From contig NZ_JABFTT010000001.1 in the NCBI RefSeq assembly GCF_021404465.1, positions 248,001 through 312,000 on the forward strand: DNA of 64,000 bases, written 5' to 3'. The notes under the pieces are model-generated. The model was not told the DNA's origin and did no database searches. It worked only from the letters and a program-made list of their open reading frames with translations. This document shows positions 35,267 to 44,207 of the stretch, piece after piece (the first letter of the stretch is position 1; every line of letters starts with the position of its first letter). A program made the translations under genes and the position numbers. The stretch is from Billgrantia zhangzhouensis (GTDB taxonomy: Bacteria; Pseudomonadota; Gammaproteobacteria; Pseudomonadales; Halomonadaceae).

Positions 35267-37326
35267 GCATTCAGCAGCGCCTGGCCAAGCTCAACCCTCG
35301 CCAGCAGGAAGCGGTGCGCTACATCGACGGCCCCTGCCTGGTGCTGGCCGGTGCCGGCTCCGGCAAGACCAGTGTGATCACCACCAAGATCGCCTATCTG
35401 GTGCAGGTATGCGGCATGAGCGCACGGCGCATCGCCGCGGTGACCTTCACCAACAAGGCGGCCCGCGAGATGAAGGAGCGGGTGGGTCAGATGCTCAAGG
35501 GCAAGGAGGGCCACGGGCTGACCGTCTCGACCTTCCACACCCTGGGGCTCAACATCATCCGCGGCGAACTCAAGGCGCTGGGCTACAAGCCGGGTTTCTC
35601 GCTGTTCGACCCGGAGGACGCCAAGGCGCTGCTGCGCGACTTGATGAACAAGGATGCCCAGGTCGACGCCGAGCAGATCAACGCCGTGCAGCACCAGATC
35701 TCGGAGTGGAAGAACGACCTGGTGCTGCCGGGCCAGGCGCTGTCCCATGCCGTGGACGAGGACGAACAGTACGCCGCACGGGTCTACGAGGCCTACATAC
35801 GCCACCTCAAGGCGTACAACGCGGTGGACTTCGACGACCTGATTCTGCTGCCGGTAGTGCTGTTGCAGCGCGACTCTGAAGTGTTGGCTCGTTGGCGGCG
35901 CAAGATCCACTACATGTTGGTGGACGAGTACCAGGACACCAACGTCTCGCAGTATCTGCTGGTCAAGCTGCTGATGGAGGAGCGCAAGACCTTCACCGTG
36001 GTGGGCGACGATGACCAGTCGATCTACGCCTGGCGCGGTGCGCGACCCGAAAACCTGGTGACCCTGGGCGAGGACTTCCCGCGGCTCAACGTGATCAAGC
36101 TGGAGCAGAACTACCGCTCCACCGGCACCATCCTGCGCGCAGCCAACACCCTGATCGCCAACAACCCCCACGTCTACGAGAAGACGCTGTGGTCGGAGAT
36201 GGGCCAGGGCGCGCCGATTCGCGTGGTGGTCAACCGTCACGAGGAGGCCGAGGCCGAGCGGGTGGCCAGCGAGATACTCACCCGGCGCATCAAGGAGCGC
36301 GCCGAGTGGCGCGACTTCGCCGTGCTCTATCGCGGCAACTTCCAGGCCCGGCTGCTCGAACTGAAGCTCCAGCACTACCAGATTCCCTACAAGCTCTCTG
36401 GTGGCACCTCGTTCTTCTCGCGCAACGAGATCAAGGACGCCATGGCCTACCTGCGCCTGCTGATCAACCCGGCCGACGACAACGCCTTTTTGCGCATCGT
36501 CAACGTGCCGCGCCGCGAGATCGGCCCCGGCACCCTGGAGAAGCTGGCCAACTATGCCACCGAGCGCGGCGTCTCGCTGTTTGACGCCTGCCACGAGCTG
36601 GGCCTGGAGCAGCAGCTGCCGGCGCGGGCGGTGGAGCGGCTTTCGCGCTTCACCCACTTCATCGACGGCGTACGCCGGCGCATGGACGAGGGCGACGCCC
36701 TGGCCGCGATCCGCGGCATGCTGCACGAGATGGACTACGAGGCGTGGCTCTACCAGAACGCTAGTGCGCCGACCATCGCCGAGCGGCGCATGGCCAACGT
36801 CTGGACGCTGATCGACCAGCTCGAGAAGTCGATGAAACGCGACCCCCAAGAGAGTGCAGAGCAGATCGAGGCGGAAGAGAGCGCCGAGACCGACGACGTC
36901 GAGGCGGCCATCTCGCGGCTGGTGCTGCGCGATATCCTCGAGCAGCAGGCCGAGGAGGACGACACCGACCGGGTGCAGCTGTTGACCATGCATGCTTCCA
37001 AGGGGCTGGAATTCCCCCACGTTTACCTGATGGGCCTCGAGGAGGAGCTCTTGCCCCACCGCAATGCCATCGAGGCGGGGACGGTGGAGGAGGAGCGTCG
37101 CCTGGCTTATGTCGGCATTACCCGGGCGCGCCAGACCCTGACCCTGACCCTGGCGCGCCAGCGCAAGGCCTTCGGTGAGCTGATGGACTGTACACCGAGC
37201 CGCTTCCTCGACGAGTTGCCGCCGGACGATCTGGAGTGGGAAGGACGCGCCGACAAGGAGGACCCGGAGAAGAAGCAGGCGCGGGGCCAGGACGCCATCG
37301 CCGGGTTGCGTTCTTTACTTGGCTGA
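35263..37326 (+). CDS. rep: ATP-dependent DNA helicase Rep
   Basis: 687 residues of superfamily 1A. Helicase motifs in order: [20 protein letters not shown] (Walker A), [13 protein letters not shown] (Ia), [10 protein letters not shown] (II), [15 protein letters not shown] (III), [16 protein letters not shown] (IV), [20 protein letters not shown] (V) and [18 protein letters not shown] (VI). Rep clears proteins ahead of replication forks. The ATG at 35263 lies in ATGA with the trmL stop. It ends before a strong bidirectional hairpin. Confidence 0.95.
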   Translation: MSIQQRLAKLNPRQQEAVRYIDGPCLVLAGAGSGKTSVITTKIAYLVQVCGMSARRIAAVTFTNKAAREMKERVGQMLKGKEGHGLTVSTFHTLGLNIIRGELKALGYKPGFSLFDPEDAKALLRDLMNKDAQVDAEQINAVQHQISEWKNDLVLPGQALSHAVDEDEQYAARVYEAYIRHLKAYNAVDFDDLILLPVVLLQRDSEVLARWRRKIHYMLVDEYQDTNVSQYLLVKLLMEERKTFTVVGDDDQSIYAWRGARPENLVTLGEDFPRLNVIKLEQNYRSTGTILRAANTLIANNPHVYEKTLWSEMGQGAPIRVVVNRHEEAEAERVASEILTRRIKERAEWRDFAVLYRGNFQARLLELKLQHYQIPYKLSGGTSFFSRNEIKDAMAYLRLLINPADDNAFLRIVNVPRREIGPGTLEKLANYATERGVSLFDACHELGLEQQLPARAVERLSRFTHFIDGVRRRMDEGDALAAIRGMLHEMDYEAWLYQNASAPTIAERRMANVWTLIDQLEKSMKRDPQESAEQIEAEESAETDDVEAAISRLVLRDILEQQAEEDDTDRVQLLTMHASKGLEFPHVYLMGLEEELLPHRNAIEAGTVEEERRLAYVGITRARQTLTLTLARQRKAFGELMDCTPSRFLDELPPDDLEWEGRADKEDPEKKQARGQDAIAGLRSLLG

Positions 37327-37354
37327 AGGCCCTCTATCCTGTTCCACCAACGTA

Positions 37355-37379
37355 AACGGGGCGCCATTGGCGCCCCGTT
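37355..37379. terminator. Bidirectional terminator between rep and the cytochrome gene
   Basis: AACGGGGCGCC, loop ATT, GGCGCCCCGTT: an 11-bp perfect stem between convergent genes. The T-run is short on both sides, but position and strength suggest transcription ends here in both directions. Confidence 0.75.
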
Positions 37380-37399
37380 CGTATCGCTGCGAGCTTTGC

Positions 37400-38236
37400 T
37401 CAGCGCACCGGCTCGATCAGGAAGTCGGTGGCTGCACGCACTTCGTCATCGGAGAGATTGGTGTGTCCGCCCTTGGGCGGCATGGCGCCAAAGCCGTTGA
37501 TGGAGTGATCGTAAAGCGTTTCGATGTCCTGATCGATACGGCCTTCCCACTCGCCGGCCTCGCCACGGCGCGGAGCGCCGGCGGCACCGGTCATGTGGCA
37601 GGCCATGCAGGCCTGGTTGTAGATCGCCTCGCCATCGATACCGGCATGGGCCGGCTCGTCGGCGGCGGCTTCCTCAATGGCCTCTTCATCGGCGGGCGCG
37701 TCCTCGGTCGCCACCGCGGCAGCTTCGGCCTCTTCCTCCACCGGTCCTTCTTCGGTCACGGCTTCTTCCGCCACGGCCTCCTCGCCACCGATTTCCGGTA
37801 CGTCCATCACCGGCTCGAGCAGATGGGCGGTGGCGGCGGCCACCTCCTCGTCGGAGAGGTTGGGATTGCCGCCGCGGGCCGGCATGGCGTTGAAACCATT
37901 GATCGAGTGGTCCAGCAGGGTCTCCCAGCCCTGGCCGATACGCTCGGCCCAGTCGCCCTCTTCGCCGCGGCGCGGAGCGCCGGCCGCGCCAGTGTCGTGA
38001 CAGGCCATGCAGACCTGGTTGTAGATGCCCGCGCCATCAATACCGCCATCACCGTTGCCATTGCTGCTTTCGGCGGCGGCGGCTGTGCCGCAGTCCTCGC
38101 CCTGCAGGCAAAGCTGGCCGATGGGCTTCAGACGTTCGGCGATAGCGTCGCGGTCCACTTCGGCCTGAGCGGACATGGCACCCGCAGTCAGGCCGACGGT
38201 GGCCAGACACCCCAAGATCAGTTTGCTGGATTTCAC
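37400..38236 (-). CDS. Periplasmic diheme cytochrome c (two c5-type domains)
   Basis: 278 residues from the GTG at 38236, with GAGAGG upstream. A signal peptide (LILGCLATVGLTAGAMSAQA) directs it to the periplasm. Two similar heme domains each carry CMACH: QVCMACHDTGAAGAPRRGEE near residue 80 and QACMACHMTGAAGAPRRGEA near residue 205, each followed by SINGF-AMP--GG, whose Met is the likely axial ligand. The domains are joined by about 60 residues of Glu/Ala-rich linker. The family (cytochrome c5) shuttles electrons in respiration. It is convergent with rep and divergent from lhgO. Confidence 0.88.
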   Translation of the reverse strand: MKSSKLILGCLATVGLTAGAMSAQAEVDRDAIAERLKPIGQLCLQGEDCGTAAAAESSNGNGDGGIDGAGIYNQVCMACHDTGAAGAPRRGEEGDWAERIGQGWETLLDHSINGFNAMPARGGNPNLSDEEVAAATAHLLEPVMDVPEIGGEEAVAEEAVTEEGPVEEEAEAAAVATEDAPADEEAIEEAAADEPAHAGIDGEAIYNQACMACHMTGAAGAPRRGEAGEWEGRIDQDIETLYDHSINGFGAMPPKGGHTNLSDDEVRAATDFLIEPVR

Positions 38237-38480
38237 TCTCACCACCTCTCGACGGTCCTGTAATAATCGTAATCTGTTGGCGATGTCGGCTCGCGACGGC
38301 CGGCGCGCCACGCACACAATGGGCAATAGTATACCGATATCGCAAACTGCTGGAAAACGCCGTTGCCCACGCCTTTGGCATGAGGAAGCGAAGCGTCCCG
38401 GGCCAACTGGCCAGCGCAGCGGCCGGCGGGTATCGTAGTGAGAATCCTTCGGTGTGTTCCACTGGCGACGCGAGGCCCGC

Positions 38481-39680
38481 GTGTACGATTTCATCATCCT
38501 CGGTGGCGGCATTCTCGGCCTCTCCACCGCGATGCAGCTCATCGAGTGCCATCCCGACAAGAAAATGCTGCTGCTGGAGAAGGAGAGCGGTCCCGCGCGG
38601 CACCAGACCGGACACAACAGCGGCGTGATTCATGCCGGCGTGTACTACACGCCGGGCAGCCTCAAGGCGCGCTTTTGCCTCGAGGGTAATCGTGCTACCC
38701 GGGAGTTCTGCGACCGCCATGCGATTCCCTACGATGTCTGCGGCAAACTGCTGGTGGCTACCAACCCGCAGGAGATGCAGCGCATGGAGGCGCTATGGGA
38801 GCGCACCGCCGCCAACGGACTGGAGCGGGAGTGGCTCTCCGGTGCGGAGCTGAAGGAGCGCGAACCCAACATCACCGGACTCGGTGCCATCTTCGTACCC
38901 TCCAGCGGCATCGTCAGCTACGCCCGGGTGGCCGAGGCCATGGCCGATGTGTTCCAGCGTCGTGGCGGTCAGATTCGCTACGGGCACGAGGTGACGCGCC
39001 TCGAAGAGCGCACCAGCGAGGTCATCGTCGGTACATCGCAGGGCGAGTTCAACAGCCGCTATCTGGTGACCTGCTCCGGACTAATGGCCGACCGCGTGGT
39101 ACGTTTGCTGGGACGCGACCCCGGCTTCACCATCTGCCCGTTCCGCGGCGAGTACTATCGCCTGCCCGACCGGCTCAGCGATATCGTCAGTCACCTCATC
39201 TACCCCATTCCCGATCCTTCCATGCCTTTCCTCGGCGTACACCTGACGCGCATGATCGACGGCTCGGTCACCGTGGGCCCCAACGCGGTGCTGGCATTCA
39301 AGCGTGAAGGCTACCGCAAGGCGGACGTGTCGCTGCTCGACATGGTGCGCATGTTCAGCAATCCGGGCATCCTCAAGGTGCTGGGGCGAAACCTGAAGCC
39401 CGGTCTACATGAGATGAAGAATTCCCTGTGGCGCCGCGGCTACCTGGAAGAGGTGCGCAAGTACTGTCCCAGCCTGACGCTGGACGATCTCGAGCCTTGG
39501 CCCGCCGGCGTGCGCGCCCAGGCCGTTTCCCGCGATGGCCGGTTGGTCGACGACTTCCTGTTCGTCAACACTAAGCGTACCGTCAACGTCTGCAATGCCC
39601 CTTCGCCGGCGGCCACCTCGGCGCTGCCCATCGGCCGGCATATCCTGGAAAAGGTCGGCGAAATGGTGCGGGCGAGCTGA
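38481..39680 (+). CDS. lhgO: L-2-hydroxyglutarate oxidase/dehydrogenase
   Basis: 399 residues from a GTG at 38481 (family N-terminus VYDFIILGGGILGLSTAMQL); an ATG nine codons earlier is possible. FAD motif GGGILG, then LEKESGPARHQTGHNSGVIH with the typical HNSGVIHAGVYY, and a final PSPAATSALPIGRHI. It oxidises L-2-hydroxyglutarate to 2-oxoglutarate, passing electrons to quinone; known roles are repair of a metabolic by-product and lysine/glutarate catabolism. No glutarate hydroxylase is adjacent. Confidence 0.88.
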   Translation: MYDFIILGGGILGLSTAMQLIECHPDKKMLLLEKESGPARHQTGHNSGVIHAGVYYTPGSLKARFCLEGNRATREFCDRHAIPYDVCGKLLVATNPQEMQRMEALWERTAANGLEREWLSGAELKEREPNITGLGAIFVPSSGIVSYARVAEAMADVFQRRGGQIRYGHEVTRLEERTSEVIVGTSQGEFNSRYLVTCSGLMADRVVRLLGRDPGFTICPFRGEYYRLPDRLSDIVSHLIYPIPDPSMPFLGVHLTRMIDGSVTVGPNAVLAFKREGYRKADVSLLDMVRMFSNPGILKVLGRNLKPGLHEMKNSLWRRGYLEEVRKYCPSLTLDDLEPWPAGVRAQAVSRDGRLVDDFLFVNTKRTVNVCNAPSPAATSALPIGRHILEKVGEMVRAS

Positions 39681-39755
39681 GTCTGATGAAGGGCCGCCAG
39701 GCTGGACAGTTTCGGCCCCGGCGGTTACGATGTTGGCCGCTTCTCAGCAAGCAAA

Positions 39756-39774
39756 GCGCCCGTAGCTCAGTTGG
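39756..39774 (+). repeat. Truncated 5' copy of the tRNA-Arg gene
   Basis: The first 19 bases (GCGCCCGTAGCTCAGTTGG) are identical to the start of the tRNA-Arg at 39938, but the copy breaks off in the D-loop. It is a nonfunctional tRNA fragment. Confidence 0.8.
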
Positions 39775-39937
39775 GCGTAGCCCGATCGGCAGAAGCGCAG
39801 CTTCTGCCCGGCGAAGCGACCGGTGCGATGCAGCGCACCGGGCCGGACCCGAAGGCGAAGCCGGAGGGGAGTGTTGTGCAGCGCAACGCGCTGCCGGCGT
39901 GCGGAGCCGACAAAGCTTTCAGCGCCACCTTGCATAA
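39775..39937. repeat. Structured GC-rich insert between tRNA fragment and tRNA
   Basis: About 163 bases full of small inverted repeats: GGCAGAAGC-GCA-GCTTCTGCC, and CCGGTGCG-N6-CGCACCGG. GCAGCGCA also occurs at several points. It has no convincing frame. It separates the truncated copy from the intact tRNA and resembles a REP/MITE-like insertion into a tandem tRNA. Confidence 0.5.
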
Positions 39938-40014
39938 GCGCCCGTAGCTCAGTTGGATAGAGTGTTGGCCTCCGAAGCCAAAGGTCGCAGGTTCAAATCC
40001 TGCCGGGCGCGCCA
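39938..40014 (+). tRNA. tRNA-Arg (anticodon CCG)
   Basis: A full 77-base cloverleaf: acceptor GCGCCCG with CGGGCGC, D-arm GTAGCTCAGTTGGATAGAG, anticodon stem TTGGC/GCCAA around loop CTCCGAA (anticodon CCG, reading CGG), T-arm GCAGG-TTCAAAT-CCTGC, and an encoded 3' CCA. It is followed by a rho-independent terminator. It is a typical integration site for small islands, and the Abi gene follows. Confidence 0.95.
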
Positions 40015-40022
40015 CGAATTCG

Positions 40023-40052
40023 AAGCCCCACGGTCTCACCGTGGGGCTTTTT
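40023..40052 (+). terminator. Rho-independent terminator of tRNA-Arg
   Basis: AAGCCCCACGG, loop TCTCA, CCGTGGGGCTT, then TTT: an 11-bp perfect stem with a U-run. Confidence 0.9.
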
Positions 40053-40330
40053 GTTAGTTTCTACTCCGACACTTCCTTTGCAGCAGCGTGCCAGGTAGCC
40101 ACAGGGCGCGGGCCTGTTCGCCGACCCGCTCGGGGGTTTGGCCGGGCCGGTGTATGTAGTGTCGCGGCGCGCTTGGTACTGCCTAGAGCACAGGCTGGCA
40201 TCGGCTTCGATGCTGTGCTGATGGCGGCTGGCGCTAAGGGCTCTGTGCGACCGGGTCAGGGCTCGCCTTGTGAAGCCGTCAAGACTCATACTCAATCGGC
40301 CAAAGTGGTGGCAGAACAGAAGGTTTACTG

Positions 40331-41308
40331 ATGGCCTACGATCGACCCTGGAAGTCCTTTGAAGAACAGGCTGCGCTTTTGCAATCCCGAGGAATGGAAG
40401 TTGCCGACGAGGCAGCTGCCTTGGAGTATTTGGAGCGCGTCGGCTACTACCGGTTGAGTGCCTACTGGTACCCATTCCGGGTTTTCGAGATGATGAACCA
40501 TGACCGCCACGGTCGGCCGACCACCCAGGCAACTGACCGGTTCGTTCCTGGCTCCCAGTTCGTTGATTCGGTGCGGCTCTACCTCTTCGACAAGGCGCTG
40601 CGCCTGCGCCTGACCGATGCGCTGGAGCGGATCGAGATCGCCCTGCGGGTCGATATCGCTCACCTGCTGGGTGAGCGAGATGCCTTCGCCCACTTGCACC
40701 GCGACACCTTCCATCCCTCCTTCGCCCGGAAGAAGTTTGGGCGTGATCCGCGAGACAGCTTCGAAAAGTGGCAGGTGCGCTGCCTGGACATGGAAAGGCG
40801 CTCCAAGGAGGACTTCGTCAAGCACTATCGACAGAAGCACGGCCCGCGCCTGCCCATCTGGGTTGCTGTGGAAACCTGGGACTTCGGTACCCTCTCACAG
40901 CTGTTAGCGATGATGAAGGTGCCGGACCAGCGGCGCATCGCCAATAAGTACGGCGTGCCGGAGTGGGAAGTCTTTCAGAGCTGGCTGCGCTCGCTCAACT
41001 ACCTGCGCAATGTCTGCGCCCACCATAGCCGGCTCTGGAACCGCAACGTCATCGACCAGCCCAAGCTGCCCGAACTGGGCACTCTGCCATGGTGCGATGA
41101 TTTCCATGATCAGCCGCAGTTGATCGCTCGGCCCTTCCTGCTGCTGAGCATTGCGCGACATATGACCAAGGTGATCTGCCCGGATACTGGCTGGCACCTT
41201 CGTCTTCAGAAGCACCTGACGGCCTTCCCCGTACTGCATGCCCAGCGCCAGCTCTCGCTAGAGGATATGGGCGCCCCGCCCGGCTGGGAGCGATGGTGGT
41301 CGTCTTGA
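40331..41308 (+). CDS. Abi_2/AbiF-type HEPN abortive-infection protein
   Basis: 325 residues of the Abi_2 (AbiD/AbiF) family. Family features are SFEEQAALLQSRGMEVADEA, then YLERVGYYRLSAYWYPFRVF near residue 40, LRLRLTDALERIEIALRVDI near residue 100, and the HEPN RNase motif LRNVCAHHSRLWNRNV (R-x4-HH) near residue 225. HEPN abortive-infection proteins are RNases that stop growth when phage infects. The site downstream of a tRNA, after a 275-bp stretch with no other gene (40056-40330), is typical of a small defence island. A structured segment follows 20-130 bases after the stop, see the next entry. The ATG has AGAAGG 8 bases before it. Confidence 0.85.
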   Translation: MAYDRPWKSFEEQAALLQSRGMEVADEAAALEYLERVGYYRLSAYWYPFRVFEMMNHDRHGRPTTQATDRFVPGSQFVDSVRLYLFDKALRLRLTDALERIEIALRVDIAHLLGERDAFAHLHRDTFHPSFARKKFGRDPRDSFEKWQVRCLDMERRSKEDFVKHYRQKHGPRLPIWVAVETWDFGTLSQLLAMMKVPDQRRIANKYGVPEWEVFQSWLRSLNYLRNVCAHHSRLWNRNVIDQPKLPELGTLPWCDDFHDQPQLIARPFLLLSIARHMTKVICPDTGWHLRLQKHLTAFPVLHAQRQLSLEDMGAPPGWERWWSS

Positions 41309-41328
41309 GAGGGAGGAACAGCAGACAA

Positions 41329-41440
41329 ATAAGAACCCCCGCGTAAGCTCGTGAGAGCCAAGAGGCGGGGGCCGTGTTACCGAGCATGATAGGGCATTGC
41401 CCCGGCAACGACAAGAATCTCTGCCACCACGGCCGTAATC
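41329..41440 (+). ncRNA. Candidate structured RNA downstream of the Abi gene (abiF-RNA-like)
   Basis: The sequence can fold as a compact structure. Stem 1 pairs CCCCCGC (41336-41342) with GCGGGGG (41365-41371) and encloses a GCTC-GTGA-GAGC hairpin. GGCCGTG (41370-41376) pairs with CACGGCC (41428-41434), enclosing the small stem TTGCC-CC-GGCAA. The last G of stem 1 overlaps stem 2, which allows switching. Known abiF genes carry a conserved RNA just downstream that acts as an antitoxin or regulator. Position and structure fit, but I cannot run the covariance model. The strand is inferred from the Abi gene. Confidence 0.5.
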
Positions 41441-41537
41441 TAGATGCTGGCGGAGAGCGTCGGCGAGCCACCTCTCGCAAGCTGACGTCTGCACGTAAAG
41501 TCTGCTGTACTACAAGCCGTCTGAATGACTCGTCGTA

Positions 41538-41584
41538 TAAAAAACACCCCGAAGGTTGGATTGGGTGGCCCAACTTTCGGGGTG
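41538..41584 (-). terminator. Rho-independent terminator of the dipeptidase/TRAP operon
   Basis: On the minus strand, CACCCCGAAAGTTGG, a 10-base loop, CCAACCTTCGGGGTG (15-bp stem, one G-U) and a run of T. It ends the leftward operon that starts at the TRAP binding protein. Confidence 0.85.
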
Positions 41585-41618
41585 CTGTTCACGGCCGTAG
41601 GTCTTTTGCGTTACGGGC

Positions 41619-42377
41619 TCAGTTCAACTGCCGTCGCCAGCGGTTCTCGATGGTATCGAGTTCGGCGGGGCCGTAGCGGGCTTCGGCGTGACCGCCGTAG
41701 TGCGCCCACAGCTGGTCGCCGAGGTCGTAGTGCCACCATTCGCTCGGCAGGTTGGTGAAGCCCTGCCCGGTCATTACCCGGTACAGCAGGCGGCGGTTGT
41801 CGCGGGCGCTGCGCTGCGCTGGGCTCAGCGTTTCCAGGCGTTCGAAATGGTCACTGTGCGAGGCAGGCAGCGCCTCGTCGAACAGCGTCCCCATGTCCAG
41901 CGGCAGGCCGTCGGCATTGCATAGGGTGACGTCCACGGCGCCGCCAGTGAGATGCGGGCTCGGCGCTGACGGATCGCGGCTCGGCAGCGAGACGAACTCG
42001 CGGGTGCGCTCCAGCAGTTCCTCCTCGCCGAGCTCAGGATGGCGCAGGTGGATTGCTTCGTGCAGCGTATCGAACAGGTACTGCTGGACCCGCCAGGGGC
42101 GCCAGCCGTCGAGTACCAGCAGGCCGATGCCCCCGGGCAGCGCCCGGGCCGCCGCCAGCAGCGCCCGGTAGACCCCCTCGCGTACGAAGCACTCCGGCAC
42201 GGCCCCGGGAATGCCCAGCCGGGCATAGGCGGGAAACACCTTGATTGGCGACGGCGCCAGGCTCATCGGCACCAGGCGTTCGCCGTTATCGCGAATCGGC
42301 AGGCGGCTGACCGACTCCCAACCGGGAAACGGCTGGCTGGGTACGGCCTCGGAATCAGGCAGGGTATGACGGGGCAT
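41619..42377 (-). CDS. D-alanyl-D-alanine dipeptidase, M15D (VanX/DdpX type)
   Basis: 252 residues from the ATG at 42377; a TTG at 42389 would overlap the permease stop. Metallopeptidase motifs: SPHLTGGAVDVTLCN (zinc ligands in H-x6-D) and SEWWHYDLG (E-x-x-H, catalytic Glu and third ligand); VLDGWRPWRVQQYLF supplies the Arg. There is no signal peptide, so it is cytoplasmic. VanX-type enzymes cut D-Ala-D-Ala. It is the last gene of a TRAP operon, 4 bases after the permease, so it may process an imported D-amino-acid dipeptide or similar compound. Vancomycin resistance is unlikely, as no VanH/VanA is adjacent. Confidence 0.85.
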   Translation of the reverse strand: MPRHTLPDSEAVPSQPFPGWESVSRLPIRDNGERLVPMSLAPSPIKVFPAYARLGIPGAVPECFVREGVYRALLAAARALPGGIGLLVLDGWRPWRVQQYLFDTLHEAIHLRHPELGEEELLERTREFVSLPSRDPSAPSPHLTGGAVDVTLCNADGLPLDMGTLFDEALPASHSDHFERLETLSPAQRSARDNRRLLYRVMTGQGFTNLPSEWWHYDLGDQLWAHYGGHAEARYGPAELDTIENRWRRQLN

Positions 42378-42381
42378 GGGT

Positions 42382-43659
42382 CTATCCAATGGCAGCGGGC
42401 AGCCAGAGTGTCAGCTGCGGAAAGAGAATCAGCAGGAGCAGCACGCCGATGGCCGTCAGCACGAAGGGCCAGATGGTGCGGAACAGGGCGACGATCTCGA
42501 TGCGGCTGACGGCGGCGGCGACGAATACGCAGGCGCCCATGGGCGGCGTGATCAGGGCAATGGTGATGTTGAGCGTGATGACGATGCCCAGGTGCACCGG
42601 ATCGATGCCGGCCATCATCGCCACTGGAGCGAAGATCGGCGTGAGCAGCATCAGCGCCGACACCTCCTCCATGAACATACCGGTGACGAAGGTGATGACG
42701 CTGAGCAGCAGCAGGATCAGCACGGCATTGTCGATGTACGGCGCGAGCAGCGAGACGAACTGGACCGGCACCTGGGCGTAGGAGAGCAGCCAGCTGATGG
42801 TGGCCGAGGCCGCCATGATCAGGAAGATCGCCGAGGTGAGGCGGGCCGTGTCCAGCAGGGCGCGCCAGAAGTCGCCGAGGCGCAAGCCGCCGAGCAGGAT
42901 ACCGCACAGCGTTACGTAGAGCGCCGTCAGCGCGCCGGATTCGGTCGGCGTGACGAAGCCGAGCACGATGCCCGCGACGATGATGAACGGAGCGATCAGT
43001 GCCGGCAGCGCAGCCAGGGCGGCGAGGCCGAGTTCGCCGAGGCGCGGCAAGCCGCCGCGCTTGGGCAGCCCGTGGCGCCAGGCGTACCAGGCGTTCATGC
43101 CCATGAAGGCGACCCCCAGCAGCAGCCCCGGGATCACGCCGGCGAGGAACAGGTCGCCCACCGAGGTGTTGGTCAGCGATGCGTAGAGGATCATGAAGAT
43201 GCTGGGCGGGATGATTGGCCCGATCAGCGAGCTGCCGGCGGTGAGGCCGGCGGCGAAGGCGCGCGAGTAGCCCTCCTTCTGCATGGCCGGTACCAGCAGC
43301 GAACCCAGCGCCGAGGTGTCGGCCACGGCGGAGCCGTTGACCCCGGCGAAGAACACGCTGGAGACCACGTTGACGTGCCCCAGGCCGCCGCGCAGGTGGC
43401 CGACCATCAGGCGCGCCAGGCCCATTAGGCGCTCGGTCAGCCCGCTGGCGTTCATCAGGTTGCCGGCCAGGATGAACAGCGGAATGGCCATCAGCGAAAA
43501 GACGTTGATGCCGCCGAAGAACTGCTGCGGCAGCATGCGCGCGATCATCGCAGGGTCGACGAACAGGAAGCCGACCACGGCGGTGGCGAGCAGGGCAAGG
43601 AACAGCGGCAGGCCGAGCAGCACATGGGTGAGGAACACCGCGAGCATGGTAAGGATCAT
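42382..43659 (-). CDS. TRAP large membrane subunit (DctM type)
   Basis: 425 residues from the ATG at 43659, which overlaps the small-subunit stop. Motifs: MAIPLFILAGNLMNASGLTE, FAGVNGSAVADTSALGSLLV, AGSSLIGPIIPPSIFMILYA and TLNITIALITPPMGACVFVA. About 12 membrane helices. It is part of the P-Q-M set whose last gene is the dipeptidase. Confidence 0.92.
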   Translation of the reverse strand: MILTMLAVFLTHVLLGLPLFLALLATAVVGFLFVDPAMIARMLPQQFFGGINVFSLMAIPLFILAGNLMNASGLTERLMGLARLMVGHLRGGLGHVNVVSSVFFAGVNGSAVADTSALGSLLVPAMQKEGYSRAFAAGLTAGSSLIGPIIPPSIFMILYASLTNTSVGDLFLAGVIPGLLLGVAFMGMNAWYAWRHGLPKRGGLPRLGELGLAALAALPALIAPFIIVAGIVLGFVTPTESGALTALYVTLCGILLGGLRLGDFWRALLDTARLTSAIFLIMAASATISWLLSYAQVPVQFVSLLAPYIDNAVLILLLLSVITFVTGMFMEEVSALMLLTPIFAPVAMMAGIDPVHLGIVITLNITIALITPPMGACVFVAAAVSRIEIVALFRTIWPFVLTAIGVLLLLILFPQLTLWLPAAIG

Positions 43660-44147
43660 GCGACCTCCTCGGTGATCGTCGGCAGCGGTGCCGGGCCGTA
43701 CCACAGCGCATGCCAGGCAAGCAGGGCGAAGCCCAGCGGCAGCGACATCAGCGGTATCGTGCGACTGATGCCGAGCCCAGAGGTGGTGAACATGCCCACC
43801 GACAGGGCGTAGCGGTAACTGAACCAGGCGCCGCCCAGGGCCAGGACCAGAGTGAGCAGCCACTGATAGAGGTTGAGTACCCGCGCCAGGGCACGCGGCA
43901 GCAGCCGCTCGATCAGCGCCACGCGCATGTGACCGCCCTCGACCCATACGGCCCCGGCGGCGAGCATCACCGTGGCGATGATCAGGAAGCGTGCGAGCTC
44001 ATCGGTCCAGATCGGCGCCCCGCCGGCCAGGTAGCGCATGAAGACGCCGTAGAGAATGGCCGCCAGGTTGATCAGCAGCAGCGTGGCCGCGAGCGTCAGG
44101 GTGAGTGTCCGGCTCACGGCCAGCACCCGTTGGCGAAGCGAAGGCAT
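43656..44147 (-). CDS. TRAP small membrane subunit (DctQ type)
   Basis: 163 residues, four membrane segments, with the DctQ pattern MRYLAGGAPIWTDELARFLI and WVEGGHMRVALIERLLPRA. It lies between binding protein and permease and overlaps the permease by 4 bases. Confidence 0.88.
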   Translation of the reverse strand: MPSLRQRVLAVSRTLTLTLAATLLLINLAAILYGVFMRYLAGGAPIWTDELARFLIIATVMLAAGAVWVEGGHMRVALIERLLPRALARVLNLYQWLLTLVLALGGAWFSYRYALSVGMFTTSGLGISRTIPLMSLPLGFALLAWHALWYGPAPLPTITEEVA

Positions 44148-44207
44148 GGAAAACTCCGGCCGTCACGGGCGAGGGCCGGGTGGCCCTCGCGACATTGCGG
44201 GGTGGGT

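Noticed and set aside
35209..37059. 616-residue minus-strand frame
   Set aside because: Antisense to rep, whose seven helicase motifs are intact.
41045..41320. Second copy of the tRNA 3' end as an attachment site beyond the Abi gene
   Set aside because: I looked for a repeat of the tRNA-Arg 3' end to the right of the Abi gene and found none, so no att pair can be claimed.
41619..42377. Vancomycin resistance function for the VanX-like dipeptidase
   Set aside because: No VanH, VanA or VanRS partners are present, and the gene ends a TRAP operon.
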